Assembly (NCBI RefSeq): GCF_000231115.1
Contig: NW_006889842.1
Location: forward strand, 50,969 to 114,968
DNA: 64,000 bases
Source: Vittaforma corneae ATCC 50505
Lineage: Eukaryota > Microsporidia > Nosematidae
Direction: 5' to 3'
Position 1 is the stretch's first letter, and every line of letters begins with the position of its first letter. Of this stretch, positions 1-9,805 are shown piece by piece. The notes below the pieces were generated by a model. It made no database searches, was not told the origin of the DNA, and saw only the letters and a list, made by a program, of their open reading frames with translations. Made by a program: the position numbers and the translations under genes.

Positions 1-1381
1 TAGCTCTCTTTCTGAACCAGTTTGCTAACTTAGTGTTATAGCCTAAAAATATGGTAATGGAAATAGTAATTATGGCAACAGTTATAAAACCAGTTAAAAT
101 AAGCATAGTAACTAGGATATTGTTCAATATCAATGAAATAAGACTGGATATCAGATTCTTAAGTGTCTGGAGTACTAGAGACAAGCACTTAAAGACGAAA
201 GTAATGCATTCTTCAATAAGGCCCATAACGAGACGAATGAAATGCAAGGCTAAATTGAAACCAATGGCCTTTAGAACAGCATTTTCATCAGCAACGGATT
301 GAACGTAGCTAAAGCCAGCTTTGACTGAACTATGCGTGTAGCCCACATAACTAACAACACTATTAACAAAATAGCTCACCAATTCAGCAATAAGCTGCTG
401 AGTCTGTTGAGCCAGGTTCCGCGCATTCTCATAAAGATTTGGAACATCTAAAAACACACCAGCAGTCATGTCTGATGATGGCTCCCTCACCATTGCCAAT
501 GATTCACCGCCGACATGAGACTGCAAATTGACTAGATGTTTAAAGCCATCGGCACTATTTGGATTTGGGCAGACTTCAGATGCATGTAATAAAGAGGGAG
601 CTGAAGATGAATTAGCCAGTATAGCAGTTTCGATAGCATTGTTAGCAAAACTTTTTCCACCATTTTGACTTAAGTTATTGCTTTTAGGATTTAAATCAGA
701 GATGACTGGATTGGACACTTCAGCAGGCTTACTTGAAGATATCTGCATACTTGATGCATTCTCAATAGCAGAATATGAGCTTGTCTTTTCTTCAAGAATA
801 TCATTCACCACACTCACATTGGATTGATTGTTCAAGTCAGCAGAATCACTGGGTGCGGTAGGATCCATGCATATTTCATGCTCAAAACCCTTTGGTACCT
901 GCTGACTATTTTCGCTTTCAACATGGGCATCAGATGAGGGGGAAGCTTCAGCCGACGAAGTACTAAAAGTGGGTGTGCTCGGATGAGGATTATCAGCTCC
1001 AATGGAGCTTTTTTCAAGCTGAATATGACCATTGGCATCCAGACCAAAACGTTGATCCTCCAAATGGTCATCGAGTGTCTCCTGCACACTGCTTCCTTTA
1101 TACAAACTGCTATCCGAATCCTCAGGAGTCGGATAGTCGCTAGTAATAATTTTTTTGATATTATCAGACAGATCATTAAAGTGCTCTTTTCCATACACGT
1201 TATTTCCACGGTTCATCACATCATTGGCAAATTCCTCAGAGGATGGAAAATGGCGCGAGCGGGACAAAAGCAAAAGCTCATGATCTGCACCTCCTATTCC
1301 AAATGCACTGGAATCACTGAAAAGGCATCTTGCCACTGCAAACCAACACTGCGTTAACTTTAGGCTGACAGTTTTCTTCAT
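1..1381 (-). CDS. Ser/Asn-rich membrane protein, C-terminally cut by the window edge
   Basis: An uninterrupted frame starts at the ATG at 1381 and runs off the left edge, giving about 460 residues without a stop. Residues about 60-310 are rich in Ser, Asn, Asp and Pro and look disordered. The C-terminal part is hydrophobic, with one or more segments around residues 370-410 and a clear membrane span near 421-448, followed by a basic patch (FRKRA) at the edge. The N-terminus (MKKTVSLKLTQCWFAVARC) could be a weak signal peptide. I do not recognise the family. A surface or secretory-pathway protein with a long acidic stalk is an inference from composition only. Confidence 0.6.
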   Translation of the reverse strand, partial: MKKTVSLKLTQCWFAVARCLFSDSSAFGIGGADHELLLLSRSRHFPSSEEFANDVMNRGNNVYGKEHFNDLSDNIKKIITSDYPTPEDSDSSLYKGSSVQETLDDHLEDQRFGLDANGHIQLEKSSIGADNPHPSTPTFSTSSAEASPSSDAHVESENSQQVPKGFEHEICMDPTAPSDSADLNNQSNVSVVNDILEEKTSSYSAIENASSMQISSSKPAEVSNPVISDLNPKSNNLSQNGGKSFANNAIETAILANSSSAPSLLHASEVCPNPNSADGFKHLVNLQSHVGGESLAMVREPSSDMTAGVFLDVPNLYENARNLAQQTQQLIAELVSYFVNSVVSYVGYTHSSVKAGFSYVQSVADENAVLKAIGFNLALHFIRLVMGLIEECITFVFKCLSLVLQTLKNLISSLISLILNNILVTMLILTGFITVAIITISITIFLGYNTKLANWFRKRA

Positions 1382-1795
1382 AGGACCCCACTGCAAAATT
1401 TTTTAAAAATGAAAGGAAGAAAAGTTCAAATATTCTAGGATTTAGAATAAGCAAATATACTTAACAGAATTAACAGCAGCACTTTATATTGGTTTTTATA
1501 GCCAACAAATGAGGTGGCGAAAGCTCTTGCGGTCGAAAGCAAAATGAAAGAGTGTAGTCAAAACAGCCATGCCAATTTCAGTTGCCATTTATTTTGCAAT
1601 TTATAGTTTGTAATAAATGTATAATTTTAGTAACTAGCTTTAATATTAACTACTCTCAAATTAAAACTACCAAGCGCAATGGAAAGATCATTGATCTTAA
1701 AATATATCAAACTATAAACGAACATACCAAATGTGACAGCATTAAGTGCCAGACAGCTATGTTTGAGGATACAGCAGTGTTTATTTAGTCTCATA
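1382..1795. other. Intergenic, about 410 bp, no gene seen
   Basis: This is A+T-rich sequence between two minus-strand genes. The frames of about 68 codons seen here begin at non-ATG codons or overlap the neighbouring gene, and they have no recognisable content. It probably holds the promoter of the gene ending at the left edge and the 3' flank of the coiled-coil gene. Confidence 0.5.
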
Positions 1796-3420
1796 TCATT
1801 CAAATACATCCCAAATATCCTCCTCTTCCTCAATCTTCTCAGTAAGCTCTTTTATCCTCTTTTCATATGTCTGCTTTTGAATTTCAAACTCACTTCTCTG
1901 CGCATTGATTATGTTAACAAATCCCAATTTTAATTTCTCCACGGAAAACAGGCCTTTTAACTTACCAGCTGACTCAACTAGTGTGTCTAATGCTTGTTTT
2001 ACGCTGCTGAGTTTGCTGGAGATGTTGGAGAACGACTCTTTCTGGTCCTTCTTAATATTTTCAAGGTGGCGCGATTTTGAAATAAGGCCTTTGACATATT
2101 CACCTTGATTGCCAATGTTGAAGCAGAGCTTTGACCTGCCACTTTCAATATTCTTTTGAAACACCCTAAAATCCTGCCGGAAAATAGCCATTTCGGCCTT
2201 GACGGTCTCAAAAAAGTGCTGGAAATACACCAGTTTTCGATTTTCTAGGCATATTCTTTCGATTTCGCCGAACAGACTTGAGTCTAAATACCTTTTTAGG
2301 GTATTCTCGGTAAATATCCTTAAATTTTCTATTTCGGTCTTCAAGACATTCTTTTCATTTTCCAGCTTTATGAAATTTCTCCCACATTCCTTCAGTTCTC
2401 TTTCAAGAAGATCCCTTTCTGTTAACAGTTTCGAATGTGCACACTTTAGCTTTCCATTCTCACTAATTAGCTCATTGATTTCTTGTGTTTTGCCGTCCGA
2501 ATCCTTCTTCATAATTTCTATGAAATTGTCCTTTTCCAGCTTATACGAGTCTAAGACTTCCTGTCTATTCTTTAATAGTTCGTTTTCGCTCATCAGCTTG
2601 AATATGGTTTCTCCTTTGCTTGTGGTGTCCTCAACCAGTTGATTAACTCTTTGAATAAGAGTCTCGTTAACCTTTTTTTGCTCTATAAGATCTGCTGCTG
2701 TCTTTTCATACTTACACTTAAAATTCAAATATCACTCTTCAAAGCATAGAAGTAGTGTGGAATATTGTATAGAATATCCCGCAGTGCGTCCTCCTTTGTT
2801 TTTAACAGTTCAGAAACGTTGATATTTTCCTCATGCTTTAGTCTTTCCTTTGGATCATTTTTGATATCAAAAATTTGATCGATTTTTGAGAAGTACGAGT
2901 TTTTGAGTTCTGCATTGCCACCTTCACATTTATCACGGTTGTTTTTCATGTTCTGGTTGTCCAAATTGTTTTCCAGCGCATTATTGCCATCAAAATTGCT
3001 TTTTAATATATTATTGTCCAAGTGGCCTGATATTGCTTTTTGGCCGTATAAGTGCTGGTTCCGTGGTATTTCAACAACTCTTGATCGTTCCGAACTCGAT
3101 GTTAGAAGAAATTCAATGTCAGAATCCACACTTTCTCTATATTTTGTGCCATTACTGGGAACTTTTTCCGTCAAAAGCGATGGCTTACGTGTACTGTACA
3201 ATCCAGATGGGCCAAGCACAATCTGATTTGTATTTGAATTTCTTTCGAGAGGTACTCTCAGCGAAAATCCCTGGGGAGTGTTATAATAGTGCATATAGTC
3301 GGGAACAACCATCTGGCCTTTGGCTTTCTTATGTTGGAGTGCTGTTGAATCATCAACCGTAGTGTTAGAAATGCTCTTCTTTCTGCCTTTGCCCTTTTGG
3401 CCATTTAAAGTAATTTTCAT
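1796..3420 (-). CDS. Coiled-coil protein, frame interrupted near 2728
   Basis: Two abutting minus-strand frames look like one gene. The first starts at the ATG at 3420 and runs 231 codons to a TGA at 2725. It is polar, Asn-rich and basic at the N-terminus. The second is open from about 2730 to 1796 (about 310 codons) and is almost entirely heptad-type coiled coil rich in Lys, Glu and Leu, ending in an acidic EEEEDIWDVFE. The second frame has no ATG near its beginning, and its upstream stop lies only a few bases from the stop of the first. One extra T in the three-T run at 2727-2729 would join them into a protein of about 540 residues. I do not recognise the family. A cytoskeletal, spindle or kinetochore role is possible but unsupported. 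Confidence 0.65.
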
Positions 3421-3606
3421 TGTTTATGCAAACTGCCTAATTAATAAAAGATTTGAATGTTTAATAAAATAAGCAATCATTTATTGGGATTGGTTGCATC
3501 GACAGTCAGTTGATGAATGGGAAACAAGAAAGTACGGATATAGGTACTGCACTCAATGGAGTATACCAAGCGCTATAAGCAACCGTCTTTTTACCCTTCA
3601 TTTTTG

Positions 3607-3624
3607 TAAAATTTTTATCCCACA
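3607..3624 (+). promoter_or_regulatory. AAAATTTT plus CCC start signal of the RNA polymerase I gene
   Basis: The bases TAAAATTTTTATCCCACA directly precede the ATG at 3625. This is the clearest example in the window of the two-part A/T block plus CCC signal. Confidence 0.6.
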
Positions 3625-6600
3625 ATGAAGAGCGAAGAAACTGGAGACATGCACATAAACCAGTTCAATGCTCTTTTTGATAAAGAAATTTTGCTAAACA
3701 CCGTTGTCAACACTCCACCTTTTGAGATTTCTGGTCTGAGACTGTCCTTTGATGGGCTTGAGATACATAAGCCATTTAGGATTCAAAAAGGAAAAAACAG
3801 CAAAGACACAAGAACAGTAGATCGTAGGCTACTTCCAAAGGACTGTAGAGAGCAGAATCTTACTTATGGCGGGAGCGTCTTTTTGAAAATAAAGCTAGAG
3901 TACAGAGGAAATGTTATTTTTAACGAATATAAAGATGCTGGAGTATTTCCAGTAATGCTGAGATCATGTATGTGCAATCTAAATGGCAGCCAGAATCTTT
4001 ATGAGCTTGGAGAGGATCCTAAGGAGCCTGGTGGGTATTTTATTATAGATGGGTATGATAGAATGGTGAGGTTCCATGTTGCACAAAAGAGGAATTTTAT
4101 ATTTGCACACCAAAAGAAGAGCAAAGACAGCACATACACAGATTACAGCGTTTCCATAAGGAGCGTGAGTGAGGAACAAATAGGACAGAAGAATGAAATA
4201 AAGTATTGTGCAGATGGAAACATGCATTTCAAGATATACGTAAACAAGAGAGTATACCTCATACCAGTTACTTTGTTACTTCGTGCATTGGCTAACTGCA
4301 CAGACGAGGAGATTTTTGTTGCCTTGGGCTCGGATCAGAGGATCTTGGCGATGCTGGCGAGGATGAAGGATTATCCCTGCTACAGCCAGAAGGAGTGCCT
4401 GGACTATCTTGGTGCTAGGTTTAAGCCAATCTTAAAGATTGAAAACTATGAGGAGTGCGGCAGACACTTTATAGACAGAGTTGTTCTCCCTCACTTGAGC
4501 AAGTTTGAAGACAAATATCTGCTCATTATAGAGGCTATAAAGAAGTTATTTAGATGCTATGACGGTAAGATACAACCTGATGACGTTGATGTTCCTTCTA
4601 ATTTTGAGCTGTATACTGAGTTACAACTCATACCTATTTGTTTTAGAGAAAAGCTCAACGAGATAAAACGATCCTTCATGACAAAGATCATGTATTTTCT
4701 GCGCAACAGGGTGTCCACTACTGACTCTACCACTTCTTTTAATGTTTCCGAAGCTGCAGAGCTTACTGGCGAACTTTCAGACTTGCAGCTAGAAAAAATT
4801 AAGAAACACTTTGAGTCGTTGGACTTTGACATTGGCTTGAAAATGAAGAGGTTCCTATCTACTGGAAATATTACAACAGTATGCTGCTCAGACTTGCTAC
4901 AGAATAGCAGTTTTACTGTCCTTGCCGAGAGAATCAATATTTGGAGGTTTACTTCTCATTTTGCCAGTGTTTCAAGAGGGACTTTCTTCTCAAACTTGAA
5001 AATAACATCGATTAGGAAGCTCAGGCCAGAAAGCTGGGGGTTTTTCTGCCCAATAAATACTCCAGATGGTGCGCCTTGTGGTCTTCTTTTCCATCTGTCT
5101 CAGTCTTGCTTTGTTTCTGACAAGTCATATGTCTTTGATGACATGATTCTGTACGACTTTGGTGTGGTGGCTCCCCATAGAGGATATAACACAGGAGTAC
5201 CTGTGTTTTACAATGGAAAGTTAAGCGGGACAACTAATGATCCATCCGGTCTTGCAAAATCCCTGAGAGAATACCGGGCCAAGAGTGGTCTTTGCTTTGA
5301 AGTATGCTACGAATATGGGAAAGGCATTGACGAATCGGTGTGTATTTTTGATTCTTACAGCAATCTGTATAGAAAAGTCTTCAATGTCCGACTTAAGAGA
5401 GAAGAGTGGATTGGGCTGAAGGAACAGGTATTTTTGAATATCAAGTTGTCAAAGTACGTAACAAAAGACGCCTACAGTAAATATGACCGTGAGGCAGAGA
5501 ATGAAGATACCTTCGAATTTGAATATAGAGAAATTGACAACACAAATATTTTTAGCTCCATCGCTGCATGCATTCCATTCTCTGACCATAATCCCAGCCC
5601 AAGAAATATGTACCAATGCCAGATGACTAAGCAGGCAATGGGTGTTGCGTGTTTCAACCAGCAGTTCAGAACGGATGGCAAGAATTTCTTCGTTAGCTAT
5701 CTACAGTCGCCTATGGTTAGAACTGGTGCATATAGCACATTTGAGGAATTTCCGATTGGAATCAACTGCATTGTTGCTGTTCTTAGCTATACTGCATATG
5801 ATATGGAAGATGCCGTTGTCATAAACAAGAGCTCGACGGAAAGAGGTCTTTTTGGCGCATTTATTTACAAAAACGAAAAGTTCGAGCTTGAAAAGAATGC
5901 ACATATTGACTTTACTCCATTCAAAGGAGCCAGAATCGAGACGGATGATGTACTGGTAAGATATGTCCATCCCGATCTGGGCACTAGGACTATTAAATAC
6001 CATGGTGCTGAATCAGGATTTGTTGAGGCTGTCAGAATCTTTAGCAGAGATGTGCCATGTGTTACAATAACTCTTAGAATACAAAGAAATCCCACTATTG
6101 GAGACAAGTTCTGCTCTAGACATGGACAAAAGGGCGTATGTTCTATGTTTTGGCAGGAGATTGACATGCCATTTACTGAATATGGACTTAGACCTGATAT
6201 TATCATCAATCCGCACGCCTTTCCCTCTAGAATGACTATTGGAATGCTATTAGAGAGTATTTGTGGTAAGAGTGCTATGGCATTAGGTAAGATCCAGGAT
6301 GCGTCACCATTTATTAAGAATGTGGCTTTTGATGAAAGCGATCCAAAAAGCATAGGCGAAGAGCTTAAGAAGTGCGGCTTTAACTACTATGGAAATGAGC
6401 CTATGTACTCTGGTGTTACCGGCACGGAGTTTAGAACGGATATCTTCATTGGACCAGTTTACTACCAAAGGCTTCGACACATGGTGAATGACAAGTATCA
6501 GGTTAGGACATCAGGTGCAGTTGTGGCAACGACGCATCAGCCGGTTGGAGGCCGTAAAAATAAAGGAGGCATCAGGTTTGGAGAAATGGAAAAGGATGCC

Positions 6601-6825
6601 CTCATTGCCCATGGAGTGTCATTTGCACTTCAGGACAGACTAATGAACTGCTCAGACCGCACGGAATTCACATATTGCTCAGATTGCAAGACCATTCTCT
6701 TTACAGGCAAAGACTATTGCAGCTGCGGATCGAAAAGTTTAATGAGAGTTGCAATGCCTTATGTTTTCAAGTATCTCTGCTGCGAACTACTTTCAATGAA
6801 TGTCAAGCTGGTGTTTGATGTTTAA
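3625..6825 (+). CDS. RPA2: DNA-directed RNA polymerase I second-largest subunit
   Basis: This is the beta-like subunit that forms half of the active centre of RNA polymerase I, which makes rRNA in the nucleolus. The 1066 residues show the family blocks in order: GGYFIIDGYDRMVRF near 145, YDMEDAVVINKSS near 725, GDKFCSRHGQKGVCS near 826, then MTIGMLLESICGK, the YYQRLRHMVNDK block and QPVGGRKNKGGIRFGEME. A C-terminal zinc ribbon has Cys at about 1018 and 1021 plus a later CSC. The stretch DGNMHFKIYVNKRVYLIPVTLLLRAL resembles the Pol I paralogue (yeast Rpa135) more than Rpb2 or Rpc2. The protein is about 10 percent shorter than yeast Rpa135, as expected for microsporidia. The stop overlaps an AATAAA. 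Confidence 0.95.
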   Translation: MKSEETGDMHINQFNALFDKEILLNTVVNTPPFEISGLRLSFDGLEIHKPFRIQKGKNSKDTRTVDRRLLPKDCREQNLTYGGSVFLKIKLEYRGNVIFNEYKDAGVFPVMLRSCMCNLNGSQNLYELGEDPKEPGGYFIIDGYDRMVRFHVAQKRNFIFAHQKKSKDSTYTDYSVSIRSVSEEQIGQKNEIKYCADGNMHFKIYVNKRVYLIPVTLLLRALANCTDEEIFVALGSDQRILAMLARMKDYPCYSQKECLDYLGARFKPILKIENYEECGRHFIDRVVLPHLSKFEDKYLLIIEAIKKLFRCYDGKIQPDDVDVPSNFELYTELQLIPICFREKLNEIKRSFMTKIMYFLRNRVSTTDSTTSFNVSEAAELTGELSDLQLEKIKKHFESLDFDIGLKMKRFLSTGNITTVCCSDLLQNSSFTVLAERINIWRFTSHFASVSRGTFFSNLKITSIRKLRPESWGFFCPINTPDGAPCGLLFHLSQSCFVSDKSYVFDDMILYDFGVVAPHRGYNTGVPVFYNGKLSGTTNDPSGLAKSLREYRAKSGLCFEVCYEYGKGIDESVCIFDSYSNLYRKVFNVRLKREEWIGLKEQVFLNIKLSKYVTKDAYSKYDREAENEDTFEFEYREIDNTNIFSSIAACIPFSDHNPSPRNMYQCQMTKQAMGVACFNQQFRTDGKNFFVSYLQSPMVRTGAYSTFEEFPIGINCIVAVLSYTAYDMEDAVVINKSSTERGLFGAFIYKNEKFELEKNAHIDFTPFKGARIETDDVLVRYVHPDLGTRTIKYHGAESGFVEAVRIFSRDVPCVTITLRIQRNPTIGDKFCSRHGQKGVCSMFWQEIDMPFTEYGLRPDIIINPHAFPSRMTIGMLLESICGKSAMALGKIQDASPFIKNVAFDESDPKSIGEELKKCGFNYYGNEPMYSGVTGTEFRTDIFIGPVYYQRLRHMVNDKYQVRTSGAVVATTHQPVGGRKNKGGIRFGEMEKDALIAHGVSFALQDRLMNCSDRTEFTYCSDCKTILFTGKDYCSCGSKSLMRVAMPYVFKYLCCELLSMNVKLVFDV

Positions 6826-6920
6826 TAAACTAATATTTAGATGTATTATTAATAATGTAGCAAATATTGTGCTTAACATCTATTTCCAAGAATCTTTATT
6901 CACCAGCTGATCTATTCATA

Positions 6921-8135
6921 TCATCTTTTGCCAAGCTGGTCATTTTCTACGCTAGGGCTTCCTTTGATAAAAGGAAGCCCTAGCAGCTGTTCTATTGATG
7001 TTGGCGGGTTTTCCACAAGTCCTAAGCATGCAAAATGAAAATCTGCTAAATCCTCGCTTCCAGCCACTGCACAGTTGATGTCATGACCAATGGTCTTCGC
7101 ATACTGTTGGCTGTATCCATTTTCACTTTTAGTTAATAAACGTGTTTTCAGGCAGCCAAGCAAATGTCCTACCGTCACGATTTCTATGCCTATCAAACTT
7201 TCACTGGAATCCTCAAGTCTTTTGCAGTACCCGAAATCAATCAGTTTGAATGTCTCCTTGCCTGTGGGACCTCTTGTTCCTCTGACATTTCCAATATGGA
7301 TGTCCCTGTGGCAATAGCCCTGCCTGTGCAAGCAATCTAACCCAAGAAGTACGTCGTGTATTATTCTTCTTAGCCCATTCTTATCGTACCGTATGTTTTC
7401 ATCTTCCAGATCTATTTCCAGATATTCACTCAGGTACCACATCACCTTTGCTGGATGTAAGTCCTCAAGGGTTCGTTCAAAGGCAAAGTAGATTTTTACA
7501 ATATGGGGCGAGTCAAACTTGGTAGCTTCAAGATCATTAGTACCATTGCTATTTCTGTTGTACCTATCTATTCGTTTTAAAACGTATGCCATTCCACCAA
7601 TATTAACCTTGAACACGTAATAATTCCTAATATTCTCAACCCTTACACCATCAACTATATGACTATTAATATCTTCTAATGCCTGTGCTTTGTTTGGTAT
7701 TTTATTTAAATTAGTCCAATCAATGATGTAGGTTATCCCCAAAGTTCTCAGATAAACATCAAAAAGGGTATTGGTGTCGGACAGATATAGAACTTTGATG
7801 CTATCTCCATATTCTGATGCATATTTTTCACATCGATTCTTTCTAGACAGTGCAGCTTGAACTTCGTTAGCACCGTTTTGGTACTGATGCTCATCAAAGT
7901 CGGATTTAACGGTGTTAAAGATGTTCAAAACCAGGCTAGGATTTTGCACATGCGTCTGAATATCTACGAAGTTACCAATGTGTGGTTCTTCAACAGTCAG
8001 TGTGTAGTATTGAGCCAAGAATATAATGGTCCTGGAAATGTTAGATATTGCCCCCGTAACCTGCAAGCTCTTTCCGGTAATCGTTCTGGCCAAAACTGCC
8101 ATGGACAGGTATATTTTATTCATCATCTTATGCAT
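6921..8135 (-). CDS. Divergent Ser/Thr protein kinase, possibly secreted
   Basis: The first ATG is at 8135, giving 404 residues. The C-terminal half carries a kinase core: the ATP-binding Lys at about 187 (AYVLKRI), the catalytic loop HRDIHIGNV at 276-284 with Asp278 and Asn283 present, and DFG near 300. The activation segment is very short and no APE motif is visible, so the C-lobe is reduced. The first 50 or so residues are hydrophobic in two stretches (MNKIYLSMAVLARTITG and ISRTIIFLAQYY), which could be a signal peptide or anchor. Residues 60-150 match nothing I know. The catalytic residues suggest an active enzyme, but its substrate is unknown. The last codons contain a perfect 15-bp inverted repeat (6951-6984). 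Confidence 0.8.
   Translation of the reverse strand: MHKMMNKIYLSMAVLARTITGKSLQVTGAISNISRTIIFLAQYYTLTVEEPHIGNFVDIQTHVQNPSLVLNIFNTVKSDFDEHQYQNGANEVQAALSRKNRCEKYASEYGDSIKVLYLSDTNTLFDVYLRTLGITYIIDWTNLNKIPNKAQALEDINSHIVDGVRVENIRNYYVFKVNIGGMAYVLKRIDRYNRNSNGTNDLEATKFDSPHIVKIYFAFERTLEDLHPAKVMWYLSEYLEIDLEDENIRYDKNGLRRIIHDVLLGLDCLHRQGYCHRDIHIGNVRGTRGPTGKETFKLIDFGYCKRLEDSSESLIGIEIVTVGHLLGCLKTRLLTKSENGYSQQYAKTIGHDINCAVAGSEDLADFHFACLGLVENPPTSIEQLLGLPFIKGSPSVENDQLGKR
6951..6984. repeat. Perfect 15-bp inverted repeat inside the kinase gene
   Basis: The arms GCTAGGGCTTCCTTT and AAAGGAAGCCCTAGC are separated by GATA. They lie in the 3' part of the kinase coding sequence and would form a strong hairpin in DNA or mRNA. 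Confidence 0.85.
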
Positions 8136-8480
8136 AAATCGAAGCAAAATATGGGTTTACATGCCCATATTATTCGAGATTCTCTCAAATAAAATTCAAA
8201 GCGATATTATTTTTGTTTATTGATATATTAAGAATTAAATAGATAATTGCAGCATGCAAATAAACAAAGCATTCGAATATTTAAACAAGAATGCAACGGC
8301 AACAATATTTGGCAACTTGTTGTTCGCAGATGGTCGGTTACTAATTGGCCATCGGACATGGTATAGTATTGATCACACTATATTAGTAGCTATACTCATG
8401 CTATTGCATCCAATCATAGTATGCGTGTGCTTTACTCGCTAAAGTAAACTACCATAGGCAGTTTTGTAATCTTATTTTTT
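8136..8480. other. Divergent intergenic region with small inverted repeat
   Basis: This gap separates the kinase start from the Rsa4 gene. An 8-bp inverted repeat (AATATGGG at 8148-8155 and CCCATATT at 8164-8171) lies 13 bases from the kinase ATG. A 62-codon plus-strand frame at 8254-8442 starts with ATG and ends with a hydrophobic stretch, but it has no start signal and no family resemblance, so I do not call it a gene. Confidence 0.5.
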
Positions 8481-8500
8481 GAAAAATTTTTCCACACTCA
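8481..8500 (+). promoter_or_regulatory. AAAATTTT-type start signal of Rsa4
   Basis: The block GAAAAATTTTTCCACACTCA ends at the ATG at 8501. The A/T block is clear, but the C-rich part is weak. Confidence 0.5.
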
Positions 8501-9677
8501 ATGAGTCTTTCTCTAATTCAGTTTGAAGACCAGGATGGAAAGAAAATAAGTGAAGTGCTGCAAGTTCCAAACTCAATTGATGTCCACCAGCTGAGATCTC
8601 TTATCAACACTGCACAAGATCTTTTCATAAACGGAAACATCATCACAAACAGTCTAGAGAACTGCTTGACAACTTCTCAGCTTCAGAATGTAGAGGAAAT
8701 AAAGAAAATAAGGCTATCACAAGACTTTCCCTCGGCAAAGCCAGCATTTTACTGCTCAAGCACATATTCTGGCCATCAAGGTCCTGTTCTTTGTACTAGA
8801 TTTGCAAATGGCATTGTTGTTACTACGGGTGGAGACAAGACTGTTAGATTTTGGGATTTGCTCACAAGAACGACAGTTTAAAATTGTGCAGCAGCACAGC
8901 CACTGGGTAGTTGGTGTTGATTTCAACGAAGATTACGTTGTCTCTGGTGGAATGGATGGTCTGGTCAATATCTATGACCATCAGGGCAATCATATTAGAA
9001 CGCTTTCAAGGCACAAGGATGGAATATCTGCCTTGAAAGTTCACAAAGATAGAATTGTCAGCTGCTCCAGAGATTCGACATGCGTTGTTTGGGACTTCAA
9101 GGGCTCTATTCTTGGCACATGGAACCACTCGAAGGCCATTAGGTCTCTCTGCATGCATGACAACCTGGTTATCACGGGCGGGTCGGACAACAGAATTGTT
9201 GTTTACCAGAACATGAAATATATTTGTGATCTCGTTGGACATTCGTCACAGGTAAACTGCATTGATGCGTATGGGAAGTTTATTATTTCCGGGGACGATA
9301 ACGGTCAAATTATACTTTGGAAAGATTTTCAACTATTCAAAAGGATGCAGCACAAGAGAGAAGTACTGAGTTTATGTTTCAGCCCCAACGGATTGACGTT
9401 TGCCTCAGCCTCCTTTGACAAAACAGTCAAGCTATGGAGTGTTGAAACAGGTGAAAATCTTTGCGGATATTTCCATGTTAATTTCGTGTATAAAGTCAAA
9501 GTGTACAACGATTTAATCATTTCTTGTTCAAAAGACAAGACGATAAAAATGTTTAAGATTAGTAAGAAAAAGATAATGAGCGATCTTGTCTGTGAAGATG
9601 AAGTTTATGATTTTGATTACAACGATGGAAAACTAGTATGTGGGACTAGAAGTAACAAAGTATATTTCTTTAATTAA
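8501..9677 (+). CDS. RSA4: Ribosome assembly factor Rsa4/Notchless, frame interrupted near 8876
   Basis: Rsa4 (NLE1) rides on pre-60S particles and is pulled off by the AAA ATPase Mdn1/Rea1 through its N-terminal ubiquitin-like NLE domain. Residues 1-90 show that domain, including the ITNSLENCL stretch, and a YSGHQGPVLC start of the first WD40 blade follows. After GGDKTVRFWDLLTRTT the frame hits TAA at 8879. The frame one base further on continues FKIVQQHSHWVVGVDF and holds the remaining WD40 blades to the stop at 9677. Skipping one base near 8876 restores normal WD-to-next-blade spacing, with 17 residues after WD as in yeast Rsa4. The rejoined protein is about 390 residues, shorter than the yeast protein of about 515. 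Function is inferred from family membership. Confidence 0.87.
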
Positions 9678-9805
9678 ATCAACGACAAAGCTAATAAAAG
9701 CATCAAGATTAAAACTTAAACAGAATGGAATAGTAGACGTTTAATTAAGATAAGTGAAACGCAGCTTTTTATACAAATGAATTGTTATTTGTTTAATGCC
9801 AAAAT

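Noticed and set aside
8254..8442. 62-codon frame between the kinase and Rsa4
   Set aside because: No start signal or family resemblance; it occupies a promoter region.
8876..8891. GTTT...GCAG in Rsa4 as a 16-base intron
   Set aside because: It would restore the frame but is shorter than known microsporidian introns and removes five residues from a conserved WD40 link.
9003..9039. 11-bp inverted repeat CTTTCAAGGCA/TGCCTTGAAAG in Rsa4
   Set aside because: It has a 15-base loop and codes for conserved WD40 residues, so it is weaker than the kinase hairpin and may be chance.
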